Assembly: GCA_033296705.1 (NCBI GenBank)
Contig: MU856965.1
Location: 1-64,000, forward strand
Direction of reading: 5' to 3'
DNA: 64,000 nt
Source: Chaetomidium leptoderma
Lineage: Eukaryota; Ascomycota; Sordariomycetes; Sordariales; Chaetomiaceae
The notes under the pieces were generated by a model. That model worked only from the letters and a program-made list of their open reading frames with translations, was not told the origin of the DNA and did not search any database. The position numbers and the translations under genes are program-made. Shown piece after piece: positions 34,845-45,546 of this stretch (its first letter is position 1; every line of letters starts with the position of its first letter).

Positions 34845-35844
34845 GGCTTGGTCGGGATGGCTGCGTTCAGTTGGGGACGGGTTGCTGAAACAAAACGAAG
34901 CCAGAATGGGGCGGGCGAGCTTATAAGAGATGGGGCCAGCACGCAGCCCACGCATTCGACGCGTGAGCCTGGGGCCCCGGCGGCAGACCGAGCTCGGGCT
35001 CTCACTCCCGCTCGAGCACACGGGAGGAGATGATGTGCCGCCGGAATTGCGCGAGGCTCGAGTGGCTAGCTGGCCTATTGTTGCAAACCAAGATCCCAGC
35101 TCCAAGCAAGGGCGGGAAACCAGGGCGGGATCTCTGGGAACGGTGACATCGGAGAGCCACCGTGGGGTTGCACTCGCGATCTTGGGCAGCTGTGAGAGGC
35201 TGCTGGGCCGTCGATCCACGGGCCCATGCCACGGCTTGTCACCCTCCCGGTCCCCAGTTTCTGGGCCGCCGACCGCCGACCGACGCCTGCCGGGCATGGG
35301 CAAAAAACCGCAAGCAAGCCTTGGTGCTTGAGATTTGCCGGCCCAACCAATCATGCCCCCGATCTGGCCTCCATGGTCACACGGTGGCTTGTGAGCACTC
35401 TGATTCACATCGTGAATCTCCTGCATCGCGTGCGGGTGGGGGGGATCAACCGGTTGAAAGTCTGGGGCGACTCGGGCGAAGCTCTCTGGTCGATCACTCA
35501 CATGAAGTGCCCTATGCTGGGCCTCTTGCCCCCACTGACCCAAAAAGATGAATCCGAATCCCACGTGCTGGGATCATGTTTGGCCTTTCCGATATGCTTC
35601 GGAGACCCCGCCCCGGTAGAGAAATTAGCATGGGTTGGGTGAACCGGCACTAGGGAACAACCCCTGAAGGCCAAGGTCTTGAAGAGGTGCGAGGTACGGA
35701 GCTGTCTCTTTCGCGCTCCTTGACATCTCTTCCGCTAAAAAGTGATGTTCTTGCCGCCCGCCGGTTGACCCCTTCATCGCCTTCGGACTTCCGCCGCCCA
35801 GAAACCACATCGAACCCTCATATTGACACAATAATCAGATCATC
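34845..35844. other. Divergent intergenic region
   Basis: One kilobase between the RGS receptor and the small membrane-protein gene. Long frames on both strands are Pro/Arg-rich and do not resemble proteins. No RNA gene or repeat was seen. Confidence 0.6.
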
Positions 35845-36487
35845 ATGATAGCAAAAGAGTACATTGACGGCCACGGTGTCAAGCACCCATACTTGACCGT
35901 GTTGCTCGGCATTGTCTTCGTCGCTCAGTGGTTGCTGACGGTCGGTTATACTGGGGGACAAAAGGCCGCAGGCCACGACGCCAGAGGGCCAGCAGAACCC
36001 GCCAAGCCTTGTGGAGGTACGCAGAAAACAGCAGCAATCTGTATTTCAAAGGGGCTGACCACCGCTATCCTCAGTTTCCAAGTCGCCGAACCCGCAGGGG
36101 CTATCACCACCACGGGCCACGCTCTGGCTCACGCCGTACGTGACGACACGGTGGCGCAAGGCAGCAGCGCTCGCCGTGTACTTAATAACCCTGGGCCTGC
36201 AGCTGCTCGAGGGCTACTGGATGATGGAACTCCTCGGCACGGCGACGGCTCGCTGGTTCCGTCTGTGGCTCGGCCTTGTCGGCGTCGAAGCCTGGTTTTA
36301 CGCCGCGTTTGTCACTCTGGTGCTAGCCTCGAACCTGGTTATGGATGCGGTTGTGCTCTTCGCTGGGGCGCTCGTTGTCTTGCTCCAGGGATGTTGCATC
36401 GTGGAGCTGTGCTGCTTTTCGCCAGCCCGGGAATGTCTGAAGCGACGGGAGTCACCTCAACGTGGGGCGGTTGCAACCAGATTATGA
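35845..36487 (+). CDS. Small orphan membrane protein
   Basis: Two exons, 35845-36016 and 36075-36487; 194 residues. The 58-nt intron has gtacgc and cag ends and joins the frames at GGV. Hydrophobic segments: PYLTVLLGIVFVAQWLLTVGY in exon 1; KAAALAVYLITLGLQLLEGYW, WFRLWLGLVGVEAWFYAAFVTLVLA and VVLFAGALVVLLQGCCIVELCCF in exon 2, so about four membrane spans with a basic tail. The unspliced frame loses the hydrophobic character after the donor, which supports splicing. I recognise no family. It is divergent from the 7TM-RGS receptor. Confidence 0.55.
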
Positions 36488-37003
36488 CACGAACACAGCA
36501 CTGCCGCCTGAAGCCAAGTTCATTTACCTCGCTCAGCACAACGAAGCGATATAAACCATATATTTATATGCATCCGCCCCAACAACATGCGAACAAGCTT
36601 GCTATCAAGGCTAACCCATTGCTAAGTATACTGTTGCATAGCCACAGGGTCCTAGGCGGAGAGATCAAAAAGGGTCCAGTTCTTCCGACGATAAAGATGA
36701 CAACGCCGAAGACCTGAGGGGGTATATTGGAATATAGGGGGTGGTCAGATAGAGAGCTCCTAAAAATTAGGGGGTCCCCTGTGCTTTTGGCGCAGCGGTA
36801 AACCGTTGCGGTACCGTATAAACTCGAGAAACACGGAGATAGGTGGGGCGCGGGCACCCTAGTATAAACGGATTCTCGTCCAGCAAAACATTGGGCGAAC
36901 GTTGGGTTAAGGTACCTAGCTAAGTTAGCAATTGTAGTCGTACAACGCCTAAGGTTTTGCGCCCATTATCTTCCCACCAACGCCGACACAATACGGTAGC
37001 CTG
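36488..37003. other. Intergenic region with tRNA-like element
   Basis: AT-richer DNA. Apart from the tRNA-like A-box at 36788-36799 no feature is supported; a 97-codon minus-strand frame across it is not protein-like. Confidence 0.5.
36781..36832 (+). repeat. Possible tRNA-derived (SINE-like) relic
   Basis: The stretch tggcgcagcggt at 36788-36799 fits the Pol III A-box consensus TRGCNNAGYNGG except for the last base. About 30 bp on, aactcgagaaac is a poor match to a B-box. No cloverleaf with a sound acceptor stem can be folded, so this is not a working tRNA gene. A decayed tRNA pseudogene or SINE head is the alternative to chance. Confidence 0.25.
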
Positions 37004-37362
37004 ATGGACTTTCCGCTTGGGCCGACGCCGGCAGCAGATTCGGCCTGCCCGGTTCCCATCCGCGCTACCGAGAATCGATGGCGTTACGATCCGTGGGATC
37101 CCATGACTCGCTTCAACATCTTTCGGGACAGCTACGAGCGGAAACCTCCCAAGGGCCAAAAGCCACATCACTGTGTAAAATCTTTGAGGAATTGGCCCGA
37201 GTTGGGGGACGAGCACCCGGTGACGCTGCTCCACTCCAGTACGAAGCAAGCCAGGGCAAGCCTGTCGACCAAAGCGAAATCGATGCAGCGTATGAACGGA
37301 TGAAGCAGATCACACCTTCTCCCCCTCTCTGGCCGAGTAGGAGGGACCCGGGGCTGTCGTGA
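37004..37362 (+). pseudogene. Frameshifted coding relic, unknown family
   Basis: The first frame (37004 to about 37170) reads like protein: RWRYDPWDPMTRFNIF followed by DSYERKPPKG. From about 37180 a different frame takes over with equally plausible coding sequence (KIFEELARVGGRAP, then SEIDAAYERMKQI) and stops at 37362. No intron of workable length joins the two, so a single-base shift is likely. Upstream exons are not found. Family and function are unknown, and chance coding potential in GC-rich DNA cannot be excluded. Confidence 0.35.
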
Positions 37363-37817
37363 GGCCTATCTATGAGCCGTAGTATTATCGGCTGGCTGTC
37401 TGATGTTTCCAATACCAGACGTTTCTTTTTTGCATACCTAGGTATTGCGTATAAATTAGGTTACATTGGACCACGGCGCATACCCAGCCGCTTGGTTGCC
37501 AGTAATAGTGTTCAAGGTCGGCAATTGAGTGCCGATCCAATATGGTTAATATGTAGGTAGGGTGCCATGGTGAATCCGGCAACCAACCCCACAGGATCTA
37601 CCATTGACGTCTAATTATTGAGGAAAACCCGGGCGACGGGAAGCCTAGCTTTCGGAGGTTATTCTGACGGGCGGCTATGGGTCTCTCCACGGGGTAGGCG
37701 GACCATGGACTTTCGGCCGTGTATATTCCGACAGAGCGCCCCGGCCTTTCAGGACTGAGCATGTCTTTGGGGTCAGCAGGCACTCTACGGAAGGACTAAA
37801 CAAGGTTGCCATTCTCA
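37363..37817. other. Upstream region of the CE15-like gene
   Basis: AT-richer promoter-like DNA upstream of the secreted esterase. I see nothing else in it. Confidence 0.6.
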
Positions 37818-39196
37818 ATGCGCGCCGTTTCATACACGGTCATCGCGGCGGCGATCAGCAACGCTGTCGCTGTGCCTCTGAATCCCCGACAGGCCGAGAT
37901 CGAGTGCCCGGCGACGCCCTCGCCCTATCCAACCTGGCAGCAGCTCCCGCAGCTGTCGACGCTGCCCGACCCGTTCCTGCCGCTCAAGTACACGACTACG
38001 GACAATGCGCGGGACGTCATGGCGGGCAAGGGCCAGGGCAGGGTACAGACGCCCGAGGAGTGGTACAAGTGCCGGCAGCCTGAGATCCTGCAGATGCTCC
38101 AGGAGTACCAGTACGGCTACTACCCGGACCACAGCCTGGAGAAGGTCGAGGCCACCCGCAGCGGCAACACGCTGGACATTGCCGTGACGGCTGGTGGCAA
38201 GAAGGGTAATTTCCGGGCGACTATTACACTCCCCTCGGGCGCCTCGGCATCGAAGCCAGCGCCGGTGGTGATCAACATCGGCGGCATGCAGAATCAGCAG
38301 TATCTGAGTGCGGGCATTGCGATTGCGCAGTTCGACTACACCTCTGTGGCTCCCGACAGCAACAGCAAGACTGGCGCGTTCTGGAGCATCTATAACGGCC
38401 GGGACATTGGTGAGTGCTTACCTTGGGGTACTTGACTGCTTTCCTCCCACACAATATACTAACCGCCGCACACGATATACTAATAGGCGTCTTGACCGCC
38501 TGGGCCTGGGGTTTCCACCGCACGCTCGACGCAATCAACATGACGGTCCCCGAGATCGACGCCACGCGGGTGGGCGTGACAGGCTGCTCCCGGCTGGGCA
38601 AGGGCGCGCTCGCGGCCGGCCTATTCGACAAGCGCATCACGCTGACGATGCCCATGTCGTCGGGGGTGCAGGGCATGGGCCCGTACCGATACTATACGAT
38701 GAGCGGGCAGGGCGAGAACCTCGAGAACAGCAAGCAGGGCGCCGGATGGTGGACGAGCAGCAAGCTGAGCGCCTTTCTCAACCACGCCGAGTACCTGCCG
38801 TACGACGCCCACACGATTGCCGCCGCCATCGCGCCGAGAGCGCTGGTGATTGACCAGGGGACCGGCGATCAGTTCACCAATAGCAAGGCCACGGCGGTTA
38901 TCATTTACCCGGCGGCCAAGATCGTGTATGACTGGCTTGGAGTTGGAGACAAGATCGCCATGAGCGTGCGTGGGGGTGGGCACTGTGATATGAGCGGATT
39001 GTAAGTGAGCATGAAAGTGGACGAAGGGAACCAGACTGACAGGGCGACTTTACTCATTCATAGCACGTCCATCCTGCCGTATGTGCAAAAGATCTTCTTC
39101 GGCACGCCGACGACCAAGGACTACAACAGCCTGGGCTCATACGGCTCGCCAGTGACGACGGCATTCCCGTGGGCGACTGCTGTCCCCAAACCATGA
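37818..39196 (+). CDS. CE15-family (glucuronoyl methylesterase-like) secreted hydrolase
   Basis: Three exons: 37818-38409, 38487-39000 and 39064-39196; 412 residues. A signal peptide (MRAVSYTVIAAAISNAVAVP) leads the mature protein. The CE15 fold is evident: WYKCRQPEILQMLQEYQYGYYP, PVVINIGG, the nucleophile motif GCSRLGKGAL (Ser232, Arg233, Lys236), LPYDAHTIAAAIAPRAL, and GGGHCDMSG (His363). CE15 enzymes cut ester bonds between lignin and 4-O-methyl-glucuronoxylan. The catalytic acid, Glu 23 residues after the Ser in the Myceliophthora enzyme (E236), is Ser255 here (TMPMSSG); Asp325 in GTGDQF could replace it. No CBM1 is present. Activity is therefore uncertain although the fold call is firm. 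Confidence 0.85.
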
Positions 39197-39760
39197 CGAG
39201 TGACGAGCTCTGGGTCGAGTTATTTTCTTGGCGAGCCGAGCCGAGCCGAAGCGAAGGGCGGAAAACCCGAAAAAGGAGTCAAAAGACTCAAATTGGCTCA
39301 AAATAACTTGCTGATGGATGATTGTATTGATGCAAGTCAATTTGCTCGTGGACCGTAGCCTGTGATAAAAAGCCCTCCTTGACCGAACTAGCGCATGGCC
39401 CCTGAAGCAAAGGAAATGCGTTCCAAGCGTACCTAAGCGGCCGGCGGTGTGGGCCGAGTTGATCGTCCAAAAACGAGATCGGACCTCGACGTCACTGAGG
39501 GGCCACTAAAATTAGGCGGACCCACCACTGCCAAGGGGTTCTTTGAGTTTGGCGGGCCTGCTGGACCCCGGCCAAGCCAGGCGCAGCACAAATCCATCAA
39601 TCAATCGCAGTGTTCCATTCCAGATTCCAGTCCTCCAACGGCCAAGTCATCGCGGCGCATGTGCGTGTCTCAAAGAGCCACCTCTCGCCGCTGGAATCTC
39701 TGCCCAACGCCACGATGCCGTCAGTGATCGCCAAACACTAATTTCTGGGTTCGCTTGAGA
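39197..39760. other. Intergenic region
   Basis: Spacer between the CE15-like gene and the ZIP transporter, both on the plus strand. A short reiteration of agccg lies near 39234-39247. No gene is supported. Confidence 0.6.
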
Positions 39761-41324
39761 ATGGAAAAGCTCGGCCTGCGGGCAAATGGTTAGTCTTTTG
39801 GTCTGGGCACCCCCCTTTTGATCTTGATCTAGGCACATACCGAGTCGACGACTCCATCTCTGACACGCGCAAAAATGCCCAGATCCCGTGTGGTCCTCGA
39901 TACCGACCGAACTGCTCCTCGCGGAACTCTCGAGACGCGATGACGGCCAGGACCGACCGGCATGTGGCTCGGGGAAGACGGGGTCCTCCTACGACACGGG
40001 CATCCATGTGTTTGCCCTGTTCCTGATCTTGACGTTGAGCACTCTGTGTATGCGCCCGTCTCTGTCGTTTGTTGCAGTCTCCCAGCAGCTGACCGATAAT
40101 GTACAACAGCATGCGGCTTCCCCCTCTTCTCCAAACGCCTGACCAAGGGCAGCAAGCGGCAGCGAAACATCATCTTCCTCTGCCAACACTTCGGCACCGG
40201 CGTGTTGATGGCCACCGCCTTTGTCCACCTCCTACCGACCGCCTTCACCTCCCTGACCGACCCGTGCCTTCCACCTTTCTTCAGCAAGGGATACAGGCCG
40301 CTCGCTGGGCTCATCGCCATGGTCTCGGCATTCGTCGTGGTGGCGTTGGAATCGTACCTCACAACCCGGGGCGCAAGCCATTCGCATTCACACCATGTGT
40401 GGGAGGACGAGGATAGCGACGGCCCAACGGTGGGGGACACACACGAGGGCGAGTCTTCAGCAGGGCGACGAAACCGCCGCGACCGGCCGACCAGCATCGC
40501 CCTCGACGACCTGGAGGCGACCGAGGGCTTGGTTTCCGGGGCCTCCCCTCTCCCGGGTTCGACGCCAACGATCCCCCCTTCCAGGGAAACCCTGCTCAAG
40601 AGACAGGGAGACGACGACGACCGCCTTGAGGAAGACGACAGGGAGTCGCTTGACCTCGAACTCAGCTTCGAGGAGCTGCGCCCAGACACAAACCAACAAC
40701 ACCGCAACAAGCCCGAGGCCGGACTCCCGCCGCTTCAACACGTCCCCAGCCCCGAGGAGCAGAAGCGCCTGATGCTGCAGTGCATCCTCCTAGAGGCGGG
40801 CATTTTGTTCCACAGCGTCTTCATCGGCATGGCGCTGTCCGTCGCCACGGGTCCAACCTTTGCCGTTTTCTTGATGGCTATCTCCTTCCACCGTATGGCT
40901 TCCCTCCCTCTATACCTACCTCAAAACGGAATATCTCAACTAACAAGAACAAAAAAAAAACACAGAGTCCTTCGAAGGCCTCGCCCTCGGCACGCGCATC
41001 GCAGCCCTGCACTTCCCCCGCTCGTCCCCGCGCCCCTGGCTGATGGTCCTCGCCTTTGGCGCCACCACGCCGATCGGCCAGGCTATCGGCCTGGTCGTGC
41101 ACCGGTTCTACGACCCCATGAGCCAGACGGGCCTGCTCATGGTCGGCTTCATGAATGCCATCTCGAGCGGGCTGCTGCTGTTTGCCGGCATGGTGCAGCT
41201 GCTGGCCGAGGATTTCTTGTCGGAGCAGAGCTACAAGACGCTCAAGGGCCGGAGGCGCGTCAATGCATTTTTGGCGGTGGTGGGTGGCGCCGGGTTGATG
41301 GCGGCTGTTGGTGCGCTTGCTTGA
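39761..41324 (+). CDS. ZIP-family zinc/iron transporter
   Basis: Four exons: 39761-39788, 39883-40047, 40110-40892 and 40966-41324; 444 residues. TM1 is HVFALFLILTLSTLSCGFPLF, then NIIFLCQHFGTGVLMATAFVHLLPTAF carries the TM2 His motif. The variable loop is long, acidic and holds the SHSHSHH metal-binding run. TM4 and TM5 carry the ZIP signature HSVFIGMALSVATG and HQSFEGLALGTRIAA, the latter completed across the last intron. ZIP proteins import Zn2+ or Fe2+ into the cytosol. The 28-nt first exon (MEKLGLRAND) is inferred because the upstream frame is closed at 39861 and only one acceptor, ending at 39882, remains; its confidence is lower than the rest. Confidence 0.88.
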
Positions 41325-41571
41325 GTTGATGGTGGTTGTTCAAGCTAAGTGTGGGTGGTGTGGTGTGGTGGCTGTTCAAATTGCTGGGTTTTGCATTTAC
41401 ACTTGTACATACATACATACACGCATATGCATTGTAGCGGCGTTGGTGTTGAGGTATATGGTAGGGTTGATTGTTTTTTTAGAACTGATACTGTTTCTCA
41501 GCATTGTACATACTCCGACACTCTGAGTTCCCCCCCATTCTCTCACCCGCCTCACCCCAGAACTCCGATCT

Positions 41572-41593
41572 TGCCTGCCTGCCTGCCTGCCCC
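41572..41593. repeat. CTGC microsatellite
   Basis: Five tetranucleotide units lie just downstream of the stop codon of the minus-strand AA8 gene. A TACA run also occurs near 41407-41420 in the same spacer. Confidence 0.8.
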
Positions 41594-41597
41594 TTGA

Positions 41598-42411
41598 TCA
41601 CTTCGCCCCCTTCACGTATGCCTCAAACGCGGCCCGCGGCACCTTGGCCTGGTCCAGCGACTCGGAGAACATGCCGATATTGCTGTGTATCGCAAAGCTG
41701 CTCCCGCTGTTCCCGGGCTGCGACACGGCCGTCTGGCTGACGGCCCACGCGAACGTGTTCACCCCCGTGGTGCTCAGCCCGCCGTTGTTCCATTTGCTGC
41801 ACCCCGAACACACCGTCTCGACCATCCAGTGCGTGCTGTTGCGCGACGCCGAGACGGTGCGGTACTTTGCCGAGGAGTAGACGCTGGGGAGGGTTCGTCC
41901 GCTGTTTCATTTTTTATTAATACCTACTTAGGTGTGTCGGTCTGGGAAGGAGTTGTGGGCAAGAAAAAAAAGGGTTGAGTTGAATAGACAAAGAACCAAA
42001 AAAGGTAAAAACGCACGTCGACCACCGCGACGAGACGGTCGCGCCGTTGTTCCCGTTGGGCCACGCCACCGCCAGCGGGTTGAGCGTCATGCCCCCGCCC
42101 CACGAGAAGCCGGCCCACCCGAGCGACGCGGGCGCGATGATTTGCAGGAGCGTGTCAAAGTTGGAGTTGGACGCCGCGCTGTCCGGGACGGCGATGCGGA
42201 ACACGGGGACCGTGGGACCCCACGAGTATTCGAGGTAGCAGATGGACGTGGTTGGGTTGCAGTATTTTCGCGTTATTGCCTGCCTCTTGGAGAGGTCTAA
42301 GGAGGAGGAGGAGGAGCCCTCCGGGTTGGGGGTTGCTGAGGCGTGGCTCCCCTGGCTGCTTAGCAGCAGCAAGAGGAGGGAGATGATGTTGGTGAGGGTG
42401 AGGGTATACAT
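41598..42411 (-). CDS. Stand-alone AA8 cytochrome (cellobiose dehydrogenase cytochrome-like)
   Basis: Two exons, 42411-42017 and 41901-41598; 232 residues. A signal peptide (TNIISLLLLLLSSQGSHASA) and a KR site before QAITRKY are present. The domain matches the CDH cytochrome/iron reductase fold: SLGWAGFSWGGGMTLNPLAVAWPNG with Met108, and STHWMVETVCSGC with His156, the expected Met/His axial ligands of the b-type haem. The CSGC pair is also conserved. No flavin dehydrogenase domain, CBM1 or membrane anchor follows. Free AA8 proteins may pass electrons to lytic polysaccharide monooxygenases or reduce iron; the partner here is unknown. Neighbouring CE15 and zinc-transporter genes do not decide it. 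Confidence 0.86.
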
Positions 42412-42891
42412 GGTATGGTGTTTAGTGAAATGGACCTGGGCAATGGAAGGCTTCTAGATGGCCAAGATGGAAGGATATAATATTCAAGGCGGGAATTACT
42501 AGTGTACGAAATATATGATAAGCCTGCTCTAGACTCCGGGCTTCCAAATTGGGACCGCAAAAGGATCGGCGTTCATGTTCATGGGGTTCAACTATGTAAA
42601 ATAGATCCCTTTCTGGATAAATTGACTTGTCCAACGTAATATCGCCTTGCCTATTGGTTTGAAGGGAGGGGGAGGGGGGGCGAGCTGGGGCACCTGTGGT
42701 GTTCTACAATATTCCACCATAATATGGGATCTTAGGCTGAAGGTCACGAGCCCGGGGATCGACCCAATGTAACCAACCACGCCTTCTCGCTCCCCGAAAT
42801 CTCAGGTGGAAATGAGCCAGTTCTCTATTCTGGTTTTAGAAGATAGATTACTCCGAGAGGATGAGCAGTCGCGGTGGTATTGTACATGTAC
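42412..42891. other. Intergenic region
   Basis: Low-GC spacer with a G-run near 42665-42680. The stretch tgggtcgatcccc on the minus strand near 42760 recalls a tRNA T-arm, but no cloverleaf could be formed around it. Confidence 0.55.
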
Positions 42892-44604
42892 CTAATCAGC
42901 ACATCGAAGGCCCAGTTCTTGATACCAAAACTCTTCCGGGCGCCCACTTCCAGATACTATATCCTGATAACACCGGTAAACGACGGGGAGTTGGTCGAAT
43001 GCCTGTTCTAGCAGCGTGTATGCGGTTTGCCCATCCATCGGGGTCCTTAAGAAGTTGGCATGTTGCTCGAGCGATTCGAGTTGGCGCTTCACGTCTTCTA
43101 GGTCTATGTCCGGGGCGGTGACGCGGAGGAACCCTTCGAGATCCAGAACCTCCAAGTCATCCGGGCCAAAGGACATGGCGCTCTTCGGCTCTGCCTTGAT
43201 GGCCCTGGTTTTGGGCGTCACGAAACCACATTGGAAAACGTTTTGGGGATACGTGATATCGGGAGTAGGCAAGAAGTTTCACGAGGCCGCTGACGAACCG
43301 AGTTGGAGTCAGGAGCGCATCGGTCAGGGGAAAGTAGTACACGGGGACATTCCGGTCTGGATACGCCCGGGAGCTGCGCGTCGCAACCAGCTGAAGTACC
43401 GGGAACGAGGGCGGCGGAGTGAAGGGCTCGGCTGTTGGGAGCCATAGTCGCTGCTTGATCGCGCAGGAGGCAGCATCGCTCAGAAATATCTTGCCGGCTG
43501 GGCAGTGTGGATGTGCCGCCATGATAGTTTCAGGGGCTAAGCCGTGGAATGGGGCCCAGTCGAGGAACGCCTCTCCCGCAAAAGCGGCCCTTAGAAGCAT
43601 TGGGGTGTTTGGGGATCCGAGGAGGCCATCTTTATGGCATATTGACGACTTCTCAAGCTCTCCTTGAAGGTAGGAGTACGCATGGGCTCATCTAGCAGAG
43701 TAATGTCATCCACCCGAGCGCATGACAGGATACTTTGCACCAGCTTTGCCAAGGCTTGGTCTTCCAGCGATGGGCCTCCGGTGGGTGTCGGCGAGCTCTC
43801 CTCTGTCTTGTGGGTTTCCGTACGCTGGTCGGTGACCCATTTACCCCATGGCCAAACGTCTGCGAAAAATATCAGTTAGCTGCTAGAGCCGAGAAACGGA
43901 TGCGAGGGAGGTATTTTACACACACCTGCTAGAGCCGAGGCACGGATGAGAGGGGTCCCGGCGAACTTGTCCGTCACTTCGCTTCGACTGTTGCCTGTGA
44001 CATAATTTCGGCCGTACTCGCTGCTGGCCGACCATGGCGTGTTGAGCGGCGGAGGCGTCTCGCGGCCAGACTCCTCACTGAACTCGGTGTCCGAGTTTGA
44101 GCCCCAAGGCCGGCCTCTAATGCGCTGCCACGCAGCAAAACAGTAGCGCACATTGTCAAGGTCGGTGATGTCGAGGATAGTAATGCCACTGCTGTTGTCG
44201 CCCTTGTCAAAACCCGTATCTGCGGGCTCGGAAAAGACTGCGCTTAGACTGACCCGCCAACGGTCAAGGTCGGAGTCCAGACCGGCGGTGCTGGCACCTA
44301 CGACCAGACAGGTGGTGATGAAGGGGAAACGGACAGGCCTCGCGCGATTTAAGATGCGTTCGAACGTGTCGATCAACATCTCCTCTGGGGGCTCCTCCTC
44401 GTCGCGATAGAAGTCCGCTGCGAGACGGAGCTCCATCTCAAGAGGGCGCCGGTTTGCTTGGTCCGAGAAGATGGCGATGAGGCGCAGACAAGCGCCGAGG
44501 GCAAGGCGGTATTGGAGCGATGGGTACTGGTGGGAGACTACAGCCAGGCAGCGGTAGTGCTTGCCAACGCGGGCGATGACGAACAGCTTGTGACGCTCGA
44601 CCAT
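42892..44604 (-). CDS. Orphan protein, multi-exon model
   Basis: Tentative four-exon model: 44604-43926, 43859-43680, 43629-43253 and 43194-42892; 512 residues. Exon 1 (MVERHKLFVIARVGKHYRCLAVVSH) and its junction to exon 2 (DVWPWGKWVTDQR) are sound. Exons 2 to 4 need two further short introns (50 and 58 nt) to change frame; donors gtactc and gtatcc are weak, so those borders may be off. Coding character is clear in each block: AAFAGEAFLDWAPFHGL, PVLQLVATRSSRAYPDRNVPVYYFPLTDALL, and EDVKRQLESLEQHANFLR. No signal peptide, membrane segment or known domain is seen. It is divergent from the next gene across 360 bp. Confidence 0.6.
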
Positions 44605-44964
44605 GGCTGCGGTTCGGTTAACTTCCAGTTCGCTACTAACTACTAGTACATAGCTCGTAGCTTTTGACGATTTGTGGGAAGGCAGTCGCAGAGAGGGAAA
44701 CGGGATCCGGATGCTGGGTGCTGGGTGCTGTGGAGTGTTGGAATTGTTGCAGTAAACAAACCGTCGATGTGTCTGCCATTTACTTCTAACTATTACCAGC
44801 TGCTGACGTTCCAGTTTTGGTTCGGTGGTGGTTGTAAATAAGCAGCGAAGCACTAGTGGAATCGGACGACCCCACTCGGCCTGCGCAGTGCTGACTCCCG
44901 ACTCCTCAGTGCGGTCCTTAGGTCAATCTCACCCTCCGAAGTTCAAGCACTCGCCATACACGCC
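44605..44964. promoter_or_regulatory. Divergent promoter between two orphan genes
   Basis: These 360 bp separate the start codons of two divergent orphan genes and contain an imperfect tgctgggtgctgggtgctgt triplication near 44712-44731. I recognise no specific regulator site. Confidence 0.5.
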
Positions 44965-45546
44965 ATGGATTTTTCTCAACCGAGCGCCGCGGCATCCTGC
45001 TCAGCCCTGTCTGGCACAGCTCAGTCGACAACGGCCAAGATCCAGGAACTGATCTCGGCCGGGGCAGTCGCCGAAGATACACTCGGGCGGCAGTTGTCGT
45101 TTCTCTCCTCACGAGTGCAGCAGTTTCGCCAACACGTCGACCAGCTCGGCCACTGTATTGCCGATGCCTCTGTCGTTCACCCACAGCTCGGAGACGTCCT
45201 CAAATCCTCCCTGGCCGAGTGCCAAAACGCCCTGGGAACCGTGTCAAACAAGTTGGAACCCGGATCGGGGGGACTGAGCGCCGACGCAATAGCCTGCGAC
45301 CAGACGCTGATGGCCGCATATTTGAGACTCTTCGTCCTGGCCACCCAGCTATTGATCATGTGAGTGTTCCCTTTTGGGCGTATTTCGTCGCAAATTAGTA
45401 TTCGAGTGGCCCGCTGACCCCAGATCAGGGAAACCGGCCAAGAGCAGCAATCCAAGTTGGCGAACCCGGCGTCTCGGGCTATTGTGGACACTGCCCACGA
45501 AGCGTCCCTACGTGTCCTCTCGTTCAACTATGTAACTGAGAATTGA
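44965..45546 (+). CDS. Small orphan helical protein
   Basis: Two exons, 44965-45359 and 45429-45546; 170 residues. The intron starts gtgagt and uses the second of two nearby AGs (atcag), which alone gives METGQEQQSKLANPASRAIVD and a reasonable stop. Most of the protein is amphipathic helix with heptad-like spacing (SFLSSRVQQFRQHVDQLGHCIADA, LAECQNALGTVSNKL), resembling the N-terminal helical domains found in many fungal signalling proteins. No catalytic motif is seen. Unspliced, the frame stops after 132 residues. It may be a lone adaptor-like protein. Confidence 0.65.

Noticed and set aside
42700..42815. tRNA gene on the minus strand, suggested by tgggtcgatcccc
   Set aside because: No acceptor, D- or anticodon stem can be formed around the T-arm-like sequence.
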